A DNA stretch of 64,000 nucleotides, taken from assembly GCA_963556195.1 (NCBI GenBank), contig OY744544.1:44976484-45040483 (forward strand), read 5' to 3'. Source of the stretch: Sepiola atlantica. Lineage: Eukaryota > Mollusca > Cephalopoda > Sepiida > Sepiolidae. The translations under genes were made by a program, and so were the position numbers. Below the pieces are notes generated by a model, which saw only the letters and a program-made list of their open reading frames with translations, searched no databases and was not told the origin of the DNA. Shown here one piece after another: positions 1 through 13,300 of this stretch. Every line of letters starts with the position of its first letter. The first letter of the stretch is position 1.

Positions 1-2245
1 TTTTTATTTTTATATATATTATACATAATTTTTATTTTTATATATATTATACATAATTTTTATTTTTATATATATTATACATAATTGTTATTTTTATATA
101 TATTATACATAATTTTTATTTTTATATATATTATAATTAATTTTTATTTTTATATATATTATACATAATTAATTTTTATTTTTATATATATTATACATAA
201 TTTTTATTTTTATATATATTATACATAATTTTTATTTTTATATATATTATACATAATTTTTATTTTTATATATATTATAATTAATTTTTATTTTTATATA
301 TATTATAATTAATTTTTATTTTTATATATATTATACATAATTTTTATTTTTATATATATTATACGTAATTTTTATTTTTATATATATTATAATTAATTTT
401 TATTTTTATATATATTATACATAATTAATTTTTATTTTTATATATATTATACATAATTTTTATTTTCATATATATTATACATAATTTTTATTTTTATATA
501 TATTATACATAATTAATTTTTATTTTTATATATATTATACATAATTTTTATTTTTATATATATTATACATAATTTTTATTTTTATATATATTATACATAA
601 TTTTTATTTTTATATATATTATAATTAATTTTTATTTTTATATATATTATACATAATTTTTATTTTTATATATATTATACATAATTTTTATTTTTATATA
701 TATTATACATAATTTTTATTTTTATATATATTATAATTAATTTTTATTTTTATATATATTATACATAATTAATTTTTATTTTTATATATATTATACATAA
801 TTTTTATTTTTATATATATTATACATAATTTTTATTTTTATATATATTATACATAATTTTTATTTTTATATATATTATAATTAATTTTTATTTTTATATA
901 TATTATACATAATTTTTATTTTTATATATATTATACATAATTTTTATTTTTATATATATTATACATAATTTTTATTTTTATATATATTATAATTAATTTT
1001 TATTTTTATATATATTATACATAATTAATTTTTATTTTTATATATATTATACATAATTTTTATTTTTATATATATTATACATAATTTTTATTTTTATATA
1101 TATTATACATAATTTTTATTTTTATATATATTATAATTAATTTTTATTTTTATATATATTATACATAATTAATTTTTATTTTTATATATATTATAATTAA
1201 TTTTTATTTTTATATATATTATACATAATTTTTATTTTTATATATATTATACATAATTTTTATTTTTATATATATTATACATAATTTTTATTTTTATATA
1301 TATTATACATAATTTTTATTTTTATATATATTATACATAATTAATTTTTATTTTTATATATATTATAATTAATTTTTATTTTTATATATATTATACATAA
1401 TTTTTATTTTTATATATATTATACATAATTTTTATTTTTATATATTATACATAATTTTTATTTTTATATATATTATACATAATTTTTATTTTTATATATA
1501 TTATACATAATTTTTATTTTTATATATATTATAATTAATTTTTAATTTTTATATATATTATACATAATTAATTTTTATTTTTATATATATTATAATTAAT
1601 TTTTATTTTTATATATATTATACATAATTAATTTTTATTTTTATATATATTATAATTAATTTTTATTTTTATATATATTATACATAATTAATTTTTATTT
1701 TTATATATATTATACATAATTTTTATTTTTATATATATTATACATAATTTTTATTTTTATATATATTATACATAATTTTTATTTTTATATATATTATACA
1801 TAATTTTTATTTTTATATATATTATACATAATTTTTATATATATTATAATTAATTTTTATTTTTATATATATTATACATAATTTTTATTTTTATATATAT
1901 TATACATAATTTTTATTTTTATATATATTATACATAATTTTTATTTTTATATATATTATACATAATTTTTATTTTTTTATATATTATACATAATTTTTAT
2001 TTTTTTATATATTATACATAATTTTTATTTTTATATATATTATACATAATTTTTATTTTTATATATATTATACATAATTTTTATTTTTATATATATTATA
2101 CATAATTTTTATTTTTATATATATTATACATAATTTTTATTTTTTTATATATTATACATTTTATTTTTATATATATTATACATAATTTTTATTTTTATAT
2201 ATATTATACATAATTTTTATTTTTATATATATTATACATAATTTT
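1..2245. repeat. AT-rich satellite, about 28-bp unit
   Basis: The unit is built from TTTTTATTTTTATATATATT followed by ATACATAA or by ATAATTAA, repeated about 80 times with very little divergence. Variants alternate irregularly, and a few units carry single changes (TATTTTCATA near 470, ACGTAA near 362, shortened units near 1440 and 1840). The array continues past the left edge. No gene is visible in it. Because it is so uniform, the assembled length may be unreliable. Confidence 0.97.
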
Positions 2246-2299
2246 GTGGATAAATCTTAAAGAAAAGAAAAAACCTGTAATTAGTAATTATTTACTCTT

Positions 2300-2690
2300 T
2301 TAGTGTATTCAGTGTATTTCTGTGCCTTTTGGCTAAGATCAAAGTGTAGTATCTGTTCCGATTGATACTACACCCCATAAACTGATATTGTCTTGGCCTT
2401 TGGGGCTTGATTTACGGTCGGTCCTGTGCAGTTCTAGGAGGTCCACCCTCCCAGGCTTTGCCTCCCCTCTTTGGGGAGGAGTAAGTTTATTGCTTACTGC
2501 CTGAGGCGCCCCTACCGGGGAATGCCGACGGGGCTGCCCAGGCAATTTTTAATGGCCAGAGTGCTCACTTTCTCGGGCGCTGGCTTTTCAAACCTCACTT
2601 TCCCGACCCGACCTTGGGTCACATCTTACTTGTGGGAGTAAGATAAAACTGGCCTTGTGCCTAACCTCCTGGAGAGGAGGTAAATAAATA
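2300..2690 (+). mobile_element. SINE-like element with U2 snRNA-derived 5' head
   Basis: Positions 2317-2359 match the conserved 5' end of U2 snRNA closely. GCCTTTTGGCTAAGATCAA is followed, after one extra A, by the GTGTAGTATCTGTTC block that contains the branch-site recognition region. After that the sequence leaves U2 and becomes an unrelated GC-rich body of about 330 bp with several short hairpins. It ends in a CCTCCTggagAGGAGG hairpin and a TAAATAAATA tail. Functional U2 would need the Sm site and the 3' stem-loops, which are absent. I read it as a retroposon with an snRNA head. Elements with U1 or U2 heads are known in some vertebrates; assignment here is inference. The short minus-strand ORF in it is not a gene. 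Confidence 0.6.
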
Positions 2691-3500
2691 CCCTTTTAGT
2701 TAAAACATTAAATTCAGTAAATATCAACATTAATTGAAAAACTAGTGTCTGTATTCTATTATTTGCATGCTGTGTTATGATCTTTTTTTGAAAAATAAAA
2801 TTTACTGTGTATTAATGAAGTTATTCCATTATGAAAAAAATACAATTTTAAATGGTATTACTGCTCCTATAAGTAAGAATTATATTTATTGAATCAAACT
2901 GCTTAATTAAAAAAATAATATCTTGTAGATTGTTTTTCGATATTTACATTAAAATTTTTTTTGTCTTCTTCGTTTATCGTGTTTCTTCCACATCAGATGC
3001 AGGTTGCGCGTTGGTCATGGTGGCATGAAGAAACTATCGGTTACGTTGGTTTCGATGTGCCATTGCTTGAGGTCATCTTTGAGTCATTCCAAGTCTTTCT
3101 CTGCCTGCCTTCTCCTCGGGATGTGTGTACATCTGTTTATCCAACTAGACCACTGTTCCGCATGTCTATACACCTGGAGATTGTTGTAAGACAGAGCTAA
3201 CTCTAGTCTATGAACCTCAATAGCAGGAAGTCGGATAGCCACATTGTTCCTCTGCATCCTCAGAAAGACCGAGCTAGTTGGAGACCAGCATTCCATCGCA
3301 TGTAACATAGGTTGTTCATTATGATCTGTGCCGACCAGACACTGGCTGGCGATGACAGATTAATATAAGTCCAAGTATTAGAACTATTTTGCTATTTAAT
3401 CATTTACTGTGTCTTTTCAAAAGTTATCTCCTTCCTATTCCGTATTTTTTTCTTATGAATGACAATTGATTTCCTCAACTGAACAAATTTAATGACAATT
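2691..3500. other. No host gene; unclassified repeat-like DNA
   Basis: AT-rich sequence with a less AT-rich block at about 2960-3330. Short ORFs exist on both strands in that block, but none resembles a family I can name with confidence. The minus strand reads as a plausible decayed retroelement fragment. A short stretch near 2700 (TTAAATTCAGTAAAT) recurs near 5768, so part of this is dispersed repeat. Confidence 0.4.
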
Positions 3501-4098
3501 ACAAAACGAATTTTTACATTTGCTAAAATTGAGGTTGTCCAGAAGTTTGGAGCAGGTGCCAGTGTGATTGCAAGAGTTAGGAGTGAATGGAGTAAGTTCA
3601 GGAAATTTCTGCCATTACTAACCAGCAGAGCATTACCACTGTCAACCAAGGAAGAGTCTATCAGGCATGTGAATGCAATGTGATGATGTATGGAAGTGAA
3701 ACCTGGTTAGTTGAGGACATGCTTTCCATAGGGAGAAATGATATGAGAATGATATAATGGATATGTAATGTGAGTCTTAAAAACAGGCTTAGTTCTGATG
3801 ACCTCAGAGGAAGGTTAAATCTGGACAGTATAAGATGTGTGCAGAACCGGAGACTTTGATGGTATAGCCACATTTAAAGGATGAATGAAAGTTTTTGGGT
3901 TAGTAGATGTAGAACAGTTGAGGTAGCAAGTTTAGTTCACAGGGGAAGGCCAAGGAAAACATGGGGGTAAGTGAGAAAGAGGGATAAATAAAGACCTGGG
4001 AAGAGATAGGTTAGTTTGAAAGTAAATTTCTTAAAGCCATCCAATGCATGCCAGCATGTAAAACGGACGTTAAACCGAATATGATCATGATGATGAAC
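3500..4098 (+). mobile_element. LINE reverse-transcriptase C-terminal fragment (decayed)
   Basis: Reading the plus strand across frames gives the typical 3' end of a non-LTR retrotransposon ORF2: a VRSEWSKFRKFLPLLTSRAL block, then MMYGSETW, then a NDMRMI...CNVSLK block, then a WYSHI-like block and GRPRKTW. Several stops and frameshifts break it. The fragment ends in an ATGATGATGA microsatellite, a 3' end also seen in the copies at 33.4-35.4 kb and 44.1-44.7 kb. It lies directly upstream of a transporter exon, inside the preceding intron. Confidence 0.8.
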
Positions 4099-4131
4099 GT
4101 TGTTTTTCTTTTTTCTTTTTTTTTTTTTCAG

Positions 4132-4354
4132 GTGAAGAAGCCAAAAATCCAGAAAAGTCCATTCCTATCAGTATTATTGTCTCTCTGTTTATCGTGTTTA
4201 TCTTCTACTTTGGAGTCTCTGCGGTCCTTACAATGATGGCCCCTTATTACACCCTTGATACTGGGGCCCCATTACCAAAAGTGTTTGATTTGGCTGGATG
4301 GCCCTTTGCCAAATATGTAATTGCTGTTGGTGCAGTCTGTGCCCTCACCGCCAG
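4132..4354 (+). CDS. CAT gene 1, first exon in window (GEE loop, membrane segment)
   Basis: The acceptor is a long pyrimidine tract ending TTTTTTCAG and the donor is CCAG|GTACAA. The exon begins in phase 1, with the upstream exon supplying the first base of the Gly codon. It encodes [14 protein letters not shown], the conserved intracellular loop of CAT transporters, then a hydrophobic span ([18 protein letters not shown]), an extracellular stretch rich in Pro and Asp, and the start of the next span ([13 protein letters not shown]). There are 73 full codons. The preceding intron holds a LINE tail that stops about 30 bp before the exon. Confidence 0.94.
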
Positions 4355-7300
4355 GTACAAAGATCTTTCCCTTTTTTATAACTTTTTTCTCTTGAATTTA
4401 AAATGTTTTATTTCAGTAGGATAATAGTTTATTTATTATGCTCCCTTTGAAATCTTACTTTATCAAAATTTCATCTTTTAAAGAAAAAAAAAAAAAATCT
4501 TATTATAATGGCGATTATGTTTATCAGTAATTGGAAATCTGTCACTACCTGCGTCGCACTTCCATTAACTTTTTGTGGTGGAGACCGAACTCGCTGGTGT
4601 AAGAAGGTGAATTGTTTGTATATGTGCGAAACTTTTGATGAAATGAGACGGCACTTGCATCATCGGTCAAAATGAAACTAACTCGAGCGCAAGATTTTCA
4701 TTTCTCACCCAAGACAGAGGAAGGATAAAGAGCTGGGTTTTGATTGCGCAGCAGTTTTGTCTCTGGGACTGGTGCAGACTCAACCTATGGTTTTTAGGAA
4801 GACAAAGAAAAGAGAAAGATATAGAGGGAGAGAGTTCTGGTTTGTAGTGTATATGTTGGCCACCAGCAGTAGTTGGGGTCAGGAGTAGATTTTGTAGAAG
4901 TCACATGATTTAGATCGATTTCCTTTTGTATTTACATGTAATCGCTTACCTAGGAATACATCCGGCTATCATTACGCATCACTACACGCATGCTCATGTT
5001 TCTGCCCATACAGTTTTGTGCCAGTATGAACAGTTAGTTCTTGTCAATATGCCAACACAAGAAGTCAAGTTTCCTGGCTCATCTCTCATTGTGGCTTAGA
5101 TGGGGGACAGACCCAAAGGCCCAAGGTCAACAGACCTCGACTCAATTACTTTTCTATAATACCTGGTGATCAAACCAACGTGCTTATGTTCTTCTTTTAC
5201 TGGTTCCTATTCTGTTTGACAAAACTGCTAAATAAAGTTGATTTAATTGTAGAGAAGATGTTGGTATTTTTTATATGGAACTCTGGTGACCCTTGTCTTC
5301 TTCTTCATTTAAAGTAAGACTACTCAGATGAATAGACGTTACTACAAAATGGCTATCTCTCCGACAAGCATCTCAACATCACCAACAGTCTCTACAATTC
5401 CAGTTACAATAGTTGTTTTTTTTTGGGGGGGGGGGAGAAGTTAGTTTTTTTAACTCCTATCTCAGATGACTTTCTTTTTAAATTGATAATCATCAAGAAA
5501 TAATATCTTATATTTATCTACTTAACCTTGATTGCTATTCATTTTATATTTACAAAAAAATTGTGGTTCACAGAATATGTTATGGCTAATTAACATATTG
5601 GTTACTTAAAACTCAATTTAATAAATACATTACCAGTGTTGATCATTTCTAATCGTTTGTTTTTATTCAATACATATTATAAACAAATATAAAAGAATAC
5701 AATGAAACAAAACTAATTGGTTATTATCTTTTTTTTTTATTTATTTCTTTTTTTTTTTTAGATAAAACGTTAAATTCAGTAAATTAGAGAAACAGTGTCT
5801 GTTATTTGGATACACTTCATGTTCTTTACGAATAATCCATTGACGTCAAGTACTAAAACTAACTTTAAAAAAATTTCTGTTTCACAAAATAATTTGCTTA
5901 CAAAATTCAAGTAAAAAAAAAATGACTTTCCATTTTCTTTCTTTTTTTTTTTTTTTGGTGAACTAGTTTGCCATTTTTTCTTTTACTTCCGGACAGGCCA
6001 AATAGTATATAATATACACAAATATTTATAATCTCTCAGAATGTATAATAGCAATATTCAGATCAAATTCGCTTAAATATTTCATCAGATAGACAAAAAA
6101 AATTCTCTAGTAAATGGATTCTTTCACTATTATTTCTGAATTCATCCGGTTTATTTACATTTTCTACATTATGGCTATTATTAATTAAATAAAAATTTTT
6201 TTTTTTTTTTTTTTTACTTCATTAGGTATTTTATTCCAATTAGTGCTAGTTTACGAACTGCTAATAAACTGGATGAATTTGCAAGAGCATTTTCGGAGTC
6301 TATCTGATGAAATATTTAATAGAATTTGATTTGTATATTCCTATTATGTATTGAAGGTTATATATTTTTATTTAATAGTTGAAATGAGATTGATAAAAAA
6401 AAGAGATGCCAAAGAAGCATAATTTCTTTTATTTATATATATATCTATATATATATATATATATATATATATTACCAAACTGTTATGTACCATTTCAGCA
6501 GTTAAATATCATTATTCAAAAGGCAAACATAAATTCAGTTTATGGAACTCCCAATTTTTAATACAACATCACAACCCGATTATCGCCCTTGGATCATTAC
6601 TCACACATTAAAATATGTACAAATTAAACTAATATAAAAAATAAAATAATTGAATGACATTAAACTAATATAAAAAATAAAATAATTGAATGACATTAAA
6701 CTAATATAAAAAATAAAATAATTGACTGACATTACACTAATATAAAAAATAAAATAATTGAATGACATTAAACTAATATAAAAAATAAAATAATTGAATG
6801 ACATTAAACTAATATAAAATATAAAATAATTGAATGAAATTAAACAAATAAAAAATAAAATAATTGAATGAAATTAAACAAATATAAAAATAAAATAATT
6901 GAATGAAATTAAACAAATATAAAAAATAAGATAATTGAATGAAATTAAACAAATATAAAAAATAAGATAATTGAATGAAATTAAACAAATATAAAAAATA
7001 AGATAATTGAATGAAATTAAACAAATATAAAATATAAGATAATTGAATGAAATTAAACAAATATAAAAAATAAGATAATTGAATGAAATTAAACAAATAT
7101 AAAATATAAGATAATTGAATGAAATTAAACAAATATAAAAAATAAGATAATTGAATGAAATTAAACAAATATAAAAAATAAGATAATTGAATGAAATTAA
7201 ACAAATATAAAATATAAGATAATTGAATGAAATTAAACAAATATAAAAAATAAGATAATTGAATGAAATTAAACAAATATAAAATATAAGATAATTGAAT

Positions 7301-10300
7301 GAAATTAAACAAATATAAAAAATAAGATAATTGAATGAAATTAAACAAATATAAGATAATTGAATGAAATTAAACAAATATAAAATATAAGATAATTGAA
7401 TGACATTAAACTAATATAAAAAATAAAATAATTGAATGACATTAAACTAATATAAAAAATAAAATAATTGAATGACATTAAACTAATATAAAAAATAAAA
7501 TAATTGAATGAAATTAAACAAATAAAAAATAAAATAATTGAATGAAATTAAACAAATATAAAAATAAAATAATTGAATGAAATTAAACAAATATAAAAAA
7601 TAAGATAATTGAATGAAATTAAACAAATATAAAAAATAAGATAATTGAATGAAATTAAACAAATATAAAAAATAAGATAATTGAATGAAATTAAACAAAT
7701 ATAAAATATAAGATAATTGAATGAAATTAAACAAATATAAAAAATAAGATAATTGAATGAAATTAAACAAATATAAAATATAAGATAATTGAATGAAATT
7801 AAACAAATATAAAAAATAAGATAATTGAATGAAATTAAACAAATATAAAAAATAAGATAATTGAATGAAATTAAACAAATATAAAATATAAGATAATTGA
7901 ATGAAATTAAACAAATATAAAAAATAAGATAATTGAATGAAATTAAACAAATATAAAATATAAGATAATTGAATGAAATTAAACAAATATAAAAAATAAG
8001 ATAATTGAATGAAATTAAACAAATATAAAATATAAGATAATTGAATGAAATTAAACAAATATAAAAAATAAGATAATTGAATGAAATTAAACAAATATAA
8101 AAAATAAGATAATTGAATGAAATTAAACAAATATAAAATATAAGATAATTGAATGAAATTAAACAAATATAAAAAATAAGATAATTGAATGAAATTAAAC
8201 AAATATAAAATATAAGATAATTGAATGAAATTAAACAAATATAAAAAATAAGATAATTGAATGAAATTAAACAAATATAAAAAATAAGATAATTGAATGA
8301 AATTAAACAAATATAAAATATAAGATAATTGAATGAAATTAAACAAATATAAAAAATAAGATAATTGAATGAAATTAAACAAATATAAAAAATAAGATAA
8401 TTGAATGAAATTAAACAAATATAAGATAATTGAATGAAATTAAACAAATATAAAATATAAGATAATTGAATGAAATTAAACAAATATAAAAAATAAGATA
8501 ATTGAATGAAATTAAACAAATATAAGATAATTGAATGAAATTAAACAAATATAAGATAATTGAATGAAATTAAACAAATATAAAATAATTGAATGAAATT
8601 AAACAAATATAAAATATAAGATAATTGAATGAAATTAAACAAATATAAAATATAAGATAATTGAATGAAATTAAACAAATATAAAATATAAGATAATTGA
8701 ATGAAATTAAACAAATATAAAAAATAAGATAATTGAATGAAATTAAACAAATAAGAAATAAAAAGGAAATATATACATTAAAATAGAAAGCAAATTACAA
8801 ATATATATATTTACACTAATCAGTTAATTAATAAAAGCAAAACAAACAAAAAATAATAGTGAATGTTTAAAGCATATAACAGGCATTTCCATTTCCGGCT
8901 TATAAGCAAAAACGATTTGAGAAGGATGTATATCCTCAAAATATTAATTAGACACCATATTATCATTGATTTAAGACAGTACAACAGATAAATAATAAAT
9001 TGAAGATTATTGCATTATTACAATATTGTTTGCTTTTATCTACCTTTTACCTCATCCAGTTTTCTTTCCCCTACATTATGTCTTCAATCTTATATCACAT
9101 TATTGTAGCCGTCGATATTCTAAACTTTCTAAATGCTACGTATAATGCTTCAAACAAACTATGAATTCAGTTATTTTGAATTATGAAAATCTTAATCCAA
9201 TTAGAATTATCTAATTTTTATTTAATTTAATTTTTTATATTGATCCTGATATTTACGTTTTATTTCAGTTTAATTGGTGCTATCTTCCCGTTGCCCCGAG
9301 TTGTGTATGCAATGGCAGAGGATCGGCTTGTCTTTGGTTTCCTTGCTAAGGTATCGGACAAATTAAAGACACCAATTTATGCAACAATTGCAACAGGCCT
9401 CTTAGCTGGTAAATTACCTTTCAATCGCTTGAATCTTAAATTGTTTAGCAATTTGTTGCAACCCGTATCAATCGATAACAATAGTGATGCAATGATATTT
9501 CTTCAATCCATTTGATCACCATCAAATATGAAACGAGTGACAATGAAGGGTGAATGTGACGAGAAGTGGTGAGAGAAGGGGATCTAACACAACTAACACA
9601 ACTCTCGTAATCTGAAGGCTGTGAGTTCAATTCCTGTACAGAGCAGTACATTTTCATATGCGATCATGTCCATGAATAAATGTCACTATATAATATCTGA
9701 GAAGAAACTGATGTAATTTATTGGCCCCTCCATTCTTTACAGAGGGCCCACATGTGAAAGTCTGTAAAATTCCTCAAATGGTTAGACTAGACGATGCTAA
9801 GTAGATGATCATAAGAAAAAGAATCACAAAAAAAACTTTTATAGGAGCTAATCTTCGTATTGACTATATTTTGGGTAATAAAACACTTGTCAAATGAAAG
9901 AACAAAATACTTTTATAAACAACAATATCTATTTATTTGAGTGACCTACACAGCACAGTGAATATATCTTCAAGTGAAGATAGCGCGGCGATGTAGGCAG
10001 GAGAGAGGACGTCTTTCTTCATTGTTGCCAGGTAGCTTTCTGGGGCTGTTGTCTACATCCCAAGAGGTCGGTTTAAAGTTTTGGTTGAAATTAATACACC
10101 CTGGATTCTGATTTGTCCTGGTGTGACCAAACCATCTTGCAGGGGCTGCTCTCCACAAGAAGAAAGAAATATTAATGTTTATGACTGCCACATCACCCGT
10201 TGCTTAGGCGGAAAGCCGACAGAGAAAAAGGTAGTCTTTTGGTAAGTGTAGCAGTTTGAAAGAACAAAGGAGAAGACAAAAAATATGAACTCCGTTTACA

Positions 10301-13300
10301 GATGAGTGACACTCGATGAGGTAACATTGCAGAAGAGAATTGAGTCATTTATTCTGTTGAGTCACAATGTTGGTGTTCTACCGTCTGCTCTCTGCCATTT
10401 ATTGCTAAATTCCTTATTATGTGTTTAAACCACCATCCATTATATTTAGCTTTTTCTGGAAATCAAACACATCCACATTCAAAATTAACCTACTTGGAAT
10501 TGGCTTCTGTCTTACTCTGAACTTTAGATACAATCAGGGATATTTTCAAGTTGCCATAAACAAGACTGATTCTTAAAAGCTTAGTTATCCTAGAAATGAT
10601 CACCAAATTGTTTATCAACATCAATTTTTATCTGTCTACTTGAAACTACATTAAGTTTAACATAAGTTCGATGGTCTCTGAGAAGGAGGCCTGAATAAAT
10701 ATGATGCGGGTGACAGACAACTCAGGTTAGAAACACAGGTAGTCATCTCAACTGGAAGAAACACAATGAAAATAAAAATAATAAAAAACTTGAAAGGATT
10801 ATTTATAGAAATTGAAAATCATGACTTTCTTTTAACCTGACCTCCCTAAGATGAATAATGCAAAATGATAAATATGATTCATTAAATTTTTTTAAACGGA
10901 ATTCGATTATGAATTCTGACTAAAATTAGGTGACAACTTCTAGTATTGACTAGATAACGAACAATGGGATAATTAGAATCTGGGGGAAAGTGGGGCAAAA
11001 ATAAGCAGTTATAAAATTGATAAACAAAATTTCAAAATTTAAGTCTAAAATGGTGTCAAATGATAAATTAAAAATATAGTTTGGGAAATTGAAGGCAAAA
11101 GAACTGATGTAGAATGACATAAATGAGTGTTATATAAACTCGAGGGGGTGATGACAAAATGGAAGACTAGTGTCTCATCGATTGATCAAGGCACACATGG
11201 GGTCAGTTTATACAAAAGATTGGGAATAGTAAAGTAATACAAAATGTGAAATAAATAAGACTAACATTATTTTTATACAATTGACCAAACCAATGAAGGA
11301 ATCGATGGAAGTAGAGCAACTTTGCTACAAACAAATGAACGTATGAATCAGGTTGTCTCCCTTACATCCTAATTGATTTTATAATTCAGTGCAATTAAAA
11401 CTTCGTCCCACAGTACCATCTAGGGTGATGTTGCCTCTAGGAGTGGGCCTTTTCCAACAGTATCAGGTCATAATGGAATATATTTTATGTTACAAACAAA
11501 AATAAAACAGTTTTTATAAACAGACACACAATGGGTATTATATATTATAATGCTTGTTTTATTTTTCTTCTTCAGGATTAACTGCATTAGTTTTTGATCT
11601 AACCGAACTTGTAAATATGATGTCAATTGGCACGTTGCTGGCTTATGCGTTTGTAGCTAAATGTGTTGTAATCCTGAGGTAAGTCAATACCAGTCCTTCT
11701 ATTGAAAAGGTATATGACTATTTGTCATTTCATGTAGATAGAAAACCGTAACGAAATCCTACAACTGCACGAGTTAAAGTGACAAATATAAAGTCAACAT
11801 TGTAGCTCTCTAAGCAAAGGGAGATAAGTTAATAATACTTCTCTTATTAAAAATAATTTTATCTTTGTATAATCTACTAGCTGTACCGACCGGGCGTTGC
11901 CTGGGATTTTTTTTTTACTTTCATTCCGTTTAACTTTTAACTATATAGTTTTTAGTTTTTAGTTTTTTTTTTGTTACAATAATTAAAAAAATAGAATTTT
12001 AAAAGTTAAACTTCGTTTAAACTTCGTTTAAACTTCGTTAATTGAATCAGACTGTTATGAAACTATAACTAATTTTATTAAGGTAATATTATTTTAATCT
12101 CTATTTAAAATAATATTGGATGTAAATATTTTCTATGGCTTTCTATCTTCTAATACATGAGAATTTGCTAAGAATTTTAAAACCAGAAATGAATTTCTAT
12201 TCAACAGTTTAAATACTTTCCAATTCTTTTCAAATTTCGAAGGGTTGCAAAGTAATTTTTTTTTTTTTTCAACTATTAACAAAAGATTAAAAAATCTTTC
12301 CAAAATTAAATAAATTTTGTGTGGCTTTAATTTCCTAATTAAATTATATTTTTAAATAGGATTAAAAAAAAATGTTTTACGCTTTTGGATTTTTAATTTT
12401 ATTAAATAATCAATCAATAGTAAATAACAAACTTAATTGAACATGTGATTATCAAAGTTACGTTAACACGAGAAATACAGACATCGGAAGTGGTTACAGA
12501 TTTACATTAATATAGAGATTATAAATGTTATTAAAAGAAAAAAACGAAATATTCCAATTATTAAAATATCTTTATTGACTCGTATAACTGACATTCCGGT
12601 TAATGAGATCTTCCTCAATATGTGTAGTAGTGTGAACCAAACTTATTCATAAGTAAGAATAATATGTTTGAAAGAATTTTCACGTTTTTAGAACCAATTC
12701 TTAGATGCGGACACGCATATCTACCAGACCATCCTATTTAACCTTGAAACCTAAGCCCGTCCTCTCCCTCCATACCTGAGAAAGAAACGCACGTACAACA
12801 CTGGATTTGTGTTAGTCAGAGGATTGCTCCATGCACAATGCTTCTTCCCACCGTCATAAAAGAATTGTCAATCTTTAATAAAGGAGTGTAGAATTTTATT
12901 CTGGCTACGGTTAGTAGAAAGGTGTTATAAAGTCACAACTATCAAACTTGCTCAGAGGAGCAAGATGACCCAATGCATAATGCATATTATTTGGAATTAG
13001 TTTAAGTCAAAGTTGGTAGAGAGTGATGATAAATGTTGAATAGAGGGGGGCCATGGGACAAAAAAGATTGAGAACCATTGTTTTAGCACATCTGAGAATC
13101 ATTTAAAAATAAAACAAAATCTTCCCAAATAATTTTATTGTTCTAATGTACTTTCTTTTCTTTTAGGTACAGGGTAAATGCCTTTGAGACTGAGGTAACC
13201 GTGAATGATTCAAATAGATCTTCATCAATCAATAGGTAATCAGTTTTTGACTCTTTAAAAGATCAGTTTTTCATTTAATTTGATCGAAAATACTTTTTAT

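Noticed and set aside
1..2245. CRISPR-like array
   Set aside because: There are no spacers: units are contiguous, AT-only and of satellite type, and the genome is an animal's.
2317..2359. A functional U2 snRNA gene
   Set aside because: Similarity stops after the 5' region; the Sm site and 3' stem-loops are missing.
2339..2545. Minus-strand 68-codon frame in the U2-headed element
   Set aside because: It lies in GC-rich hairpin sequence with no family resemblance and no supporting start context.
6601..8750. Long minus-strand reading frames up to 323 codons (FNFIQLSY / [10 protein letters not shown] repeats)
   Set aside because: They follow the minisatellite unit, occur in overlapping frames at once, and exist only because the unit has no stop codon.
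9570..9645. A tRNA gene on the plus strand
   Set aside because: Only the anticodon-arm-to-T-arm part is tRNA-like; no acceptor stem or A-box could be paired.
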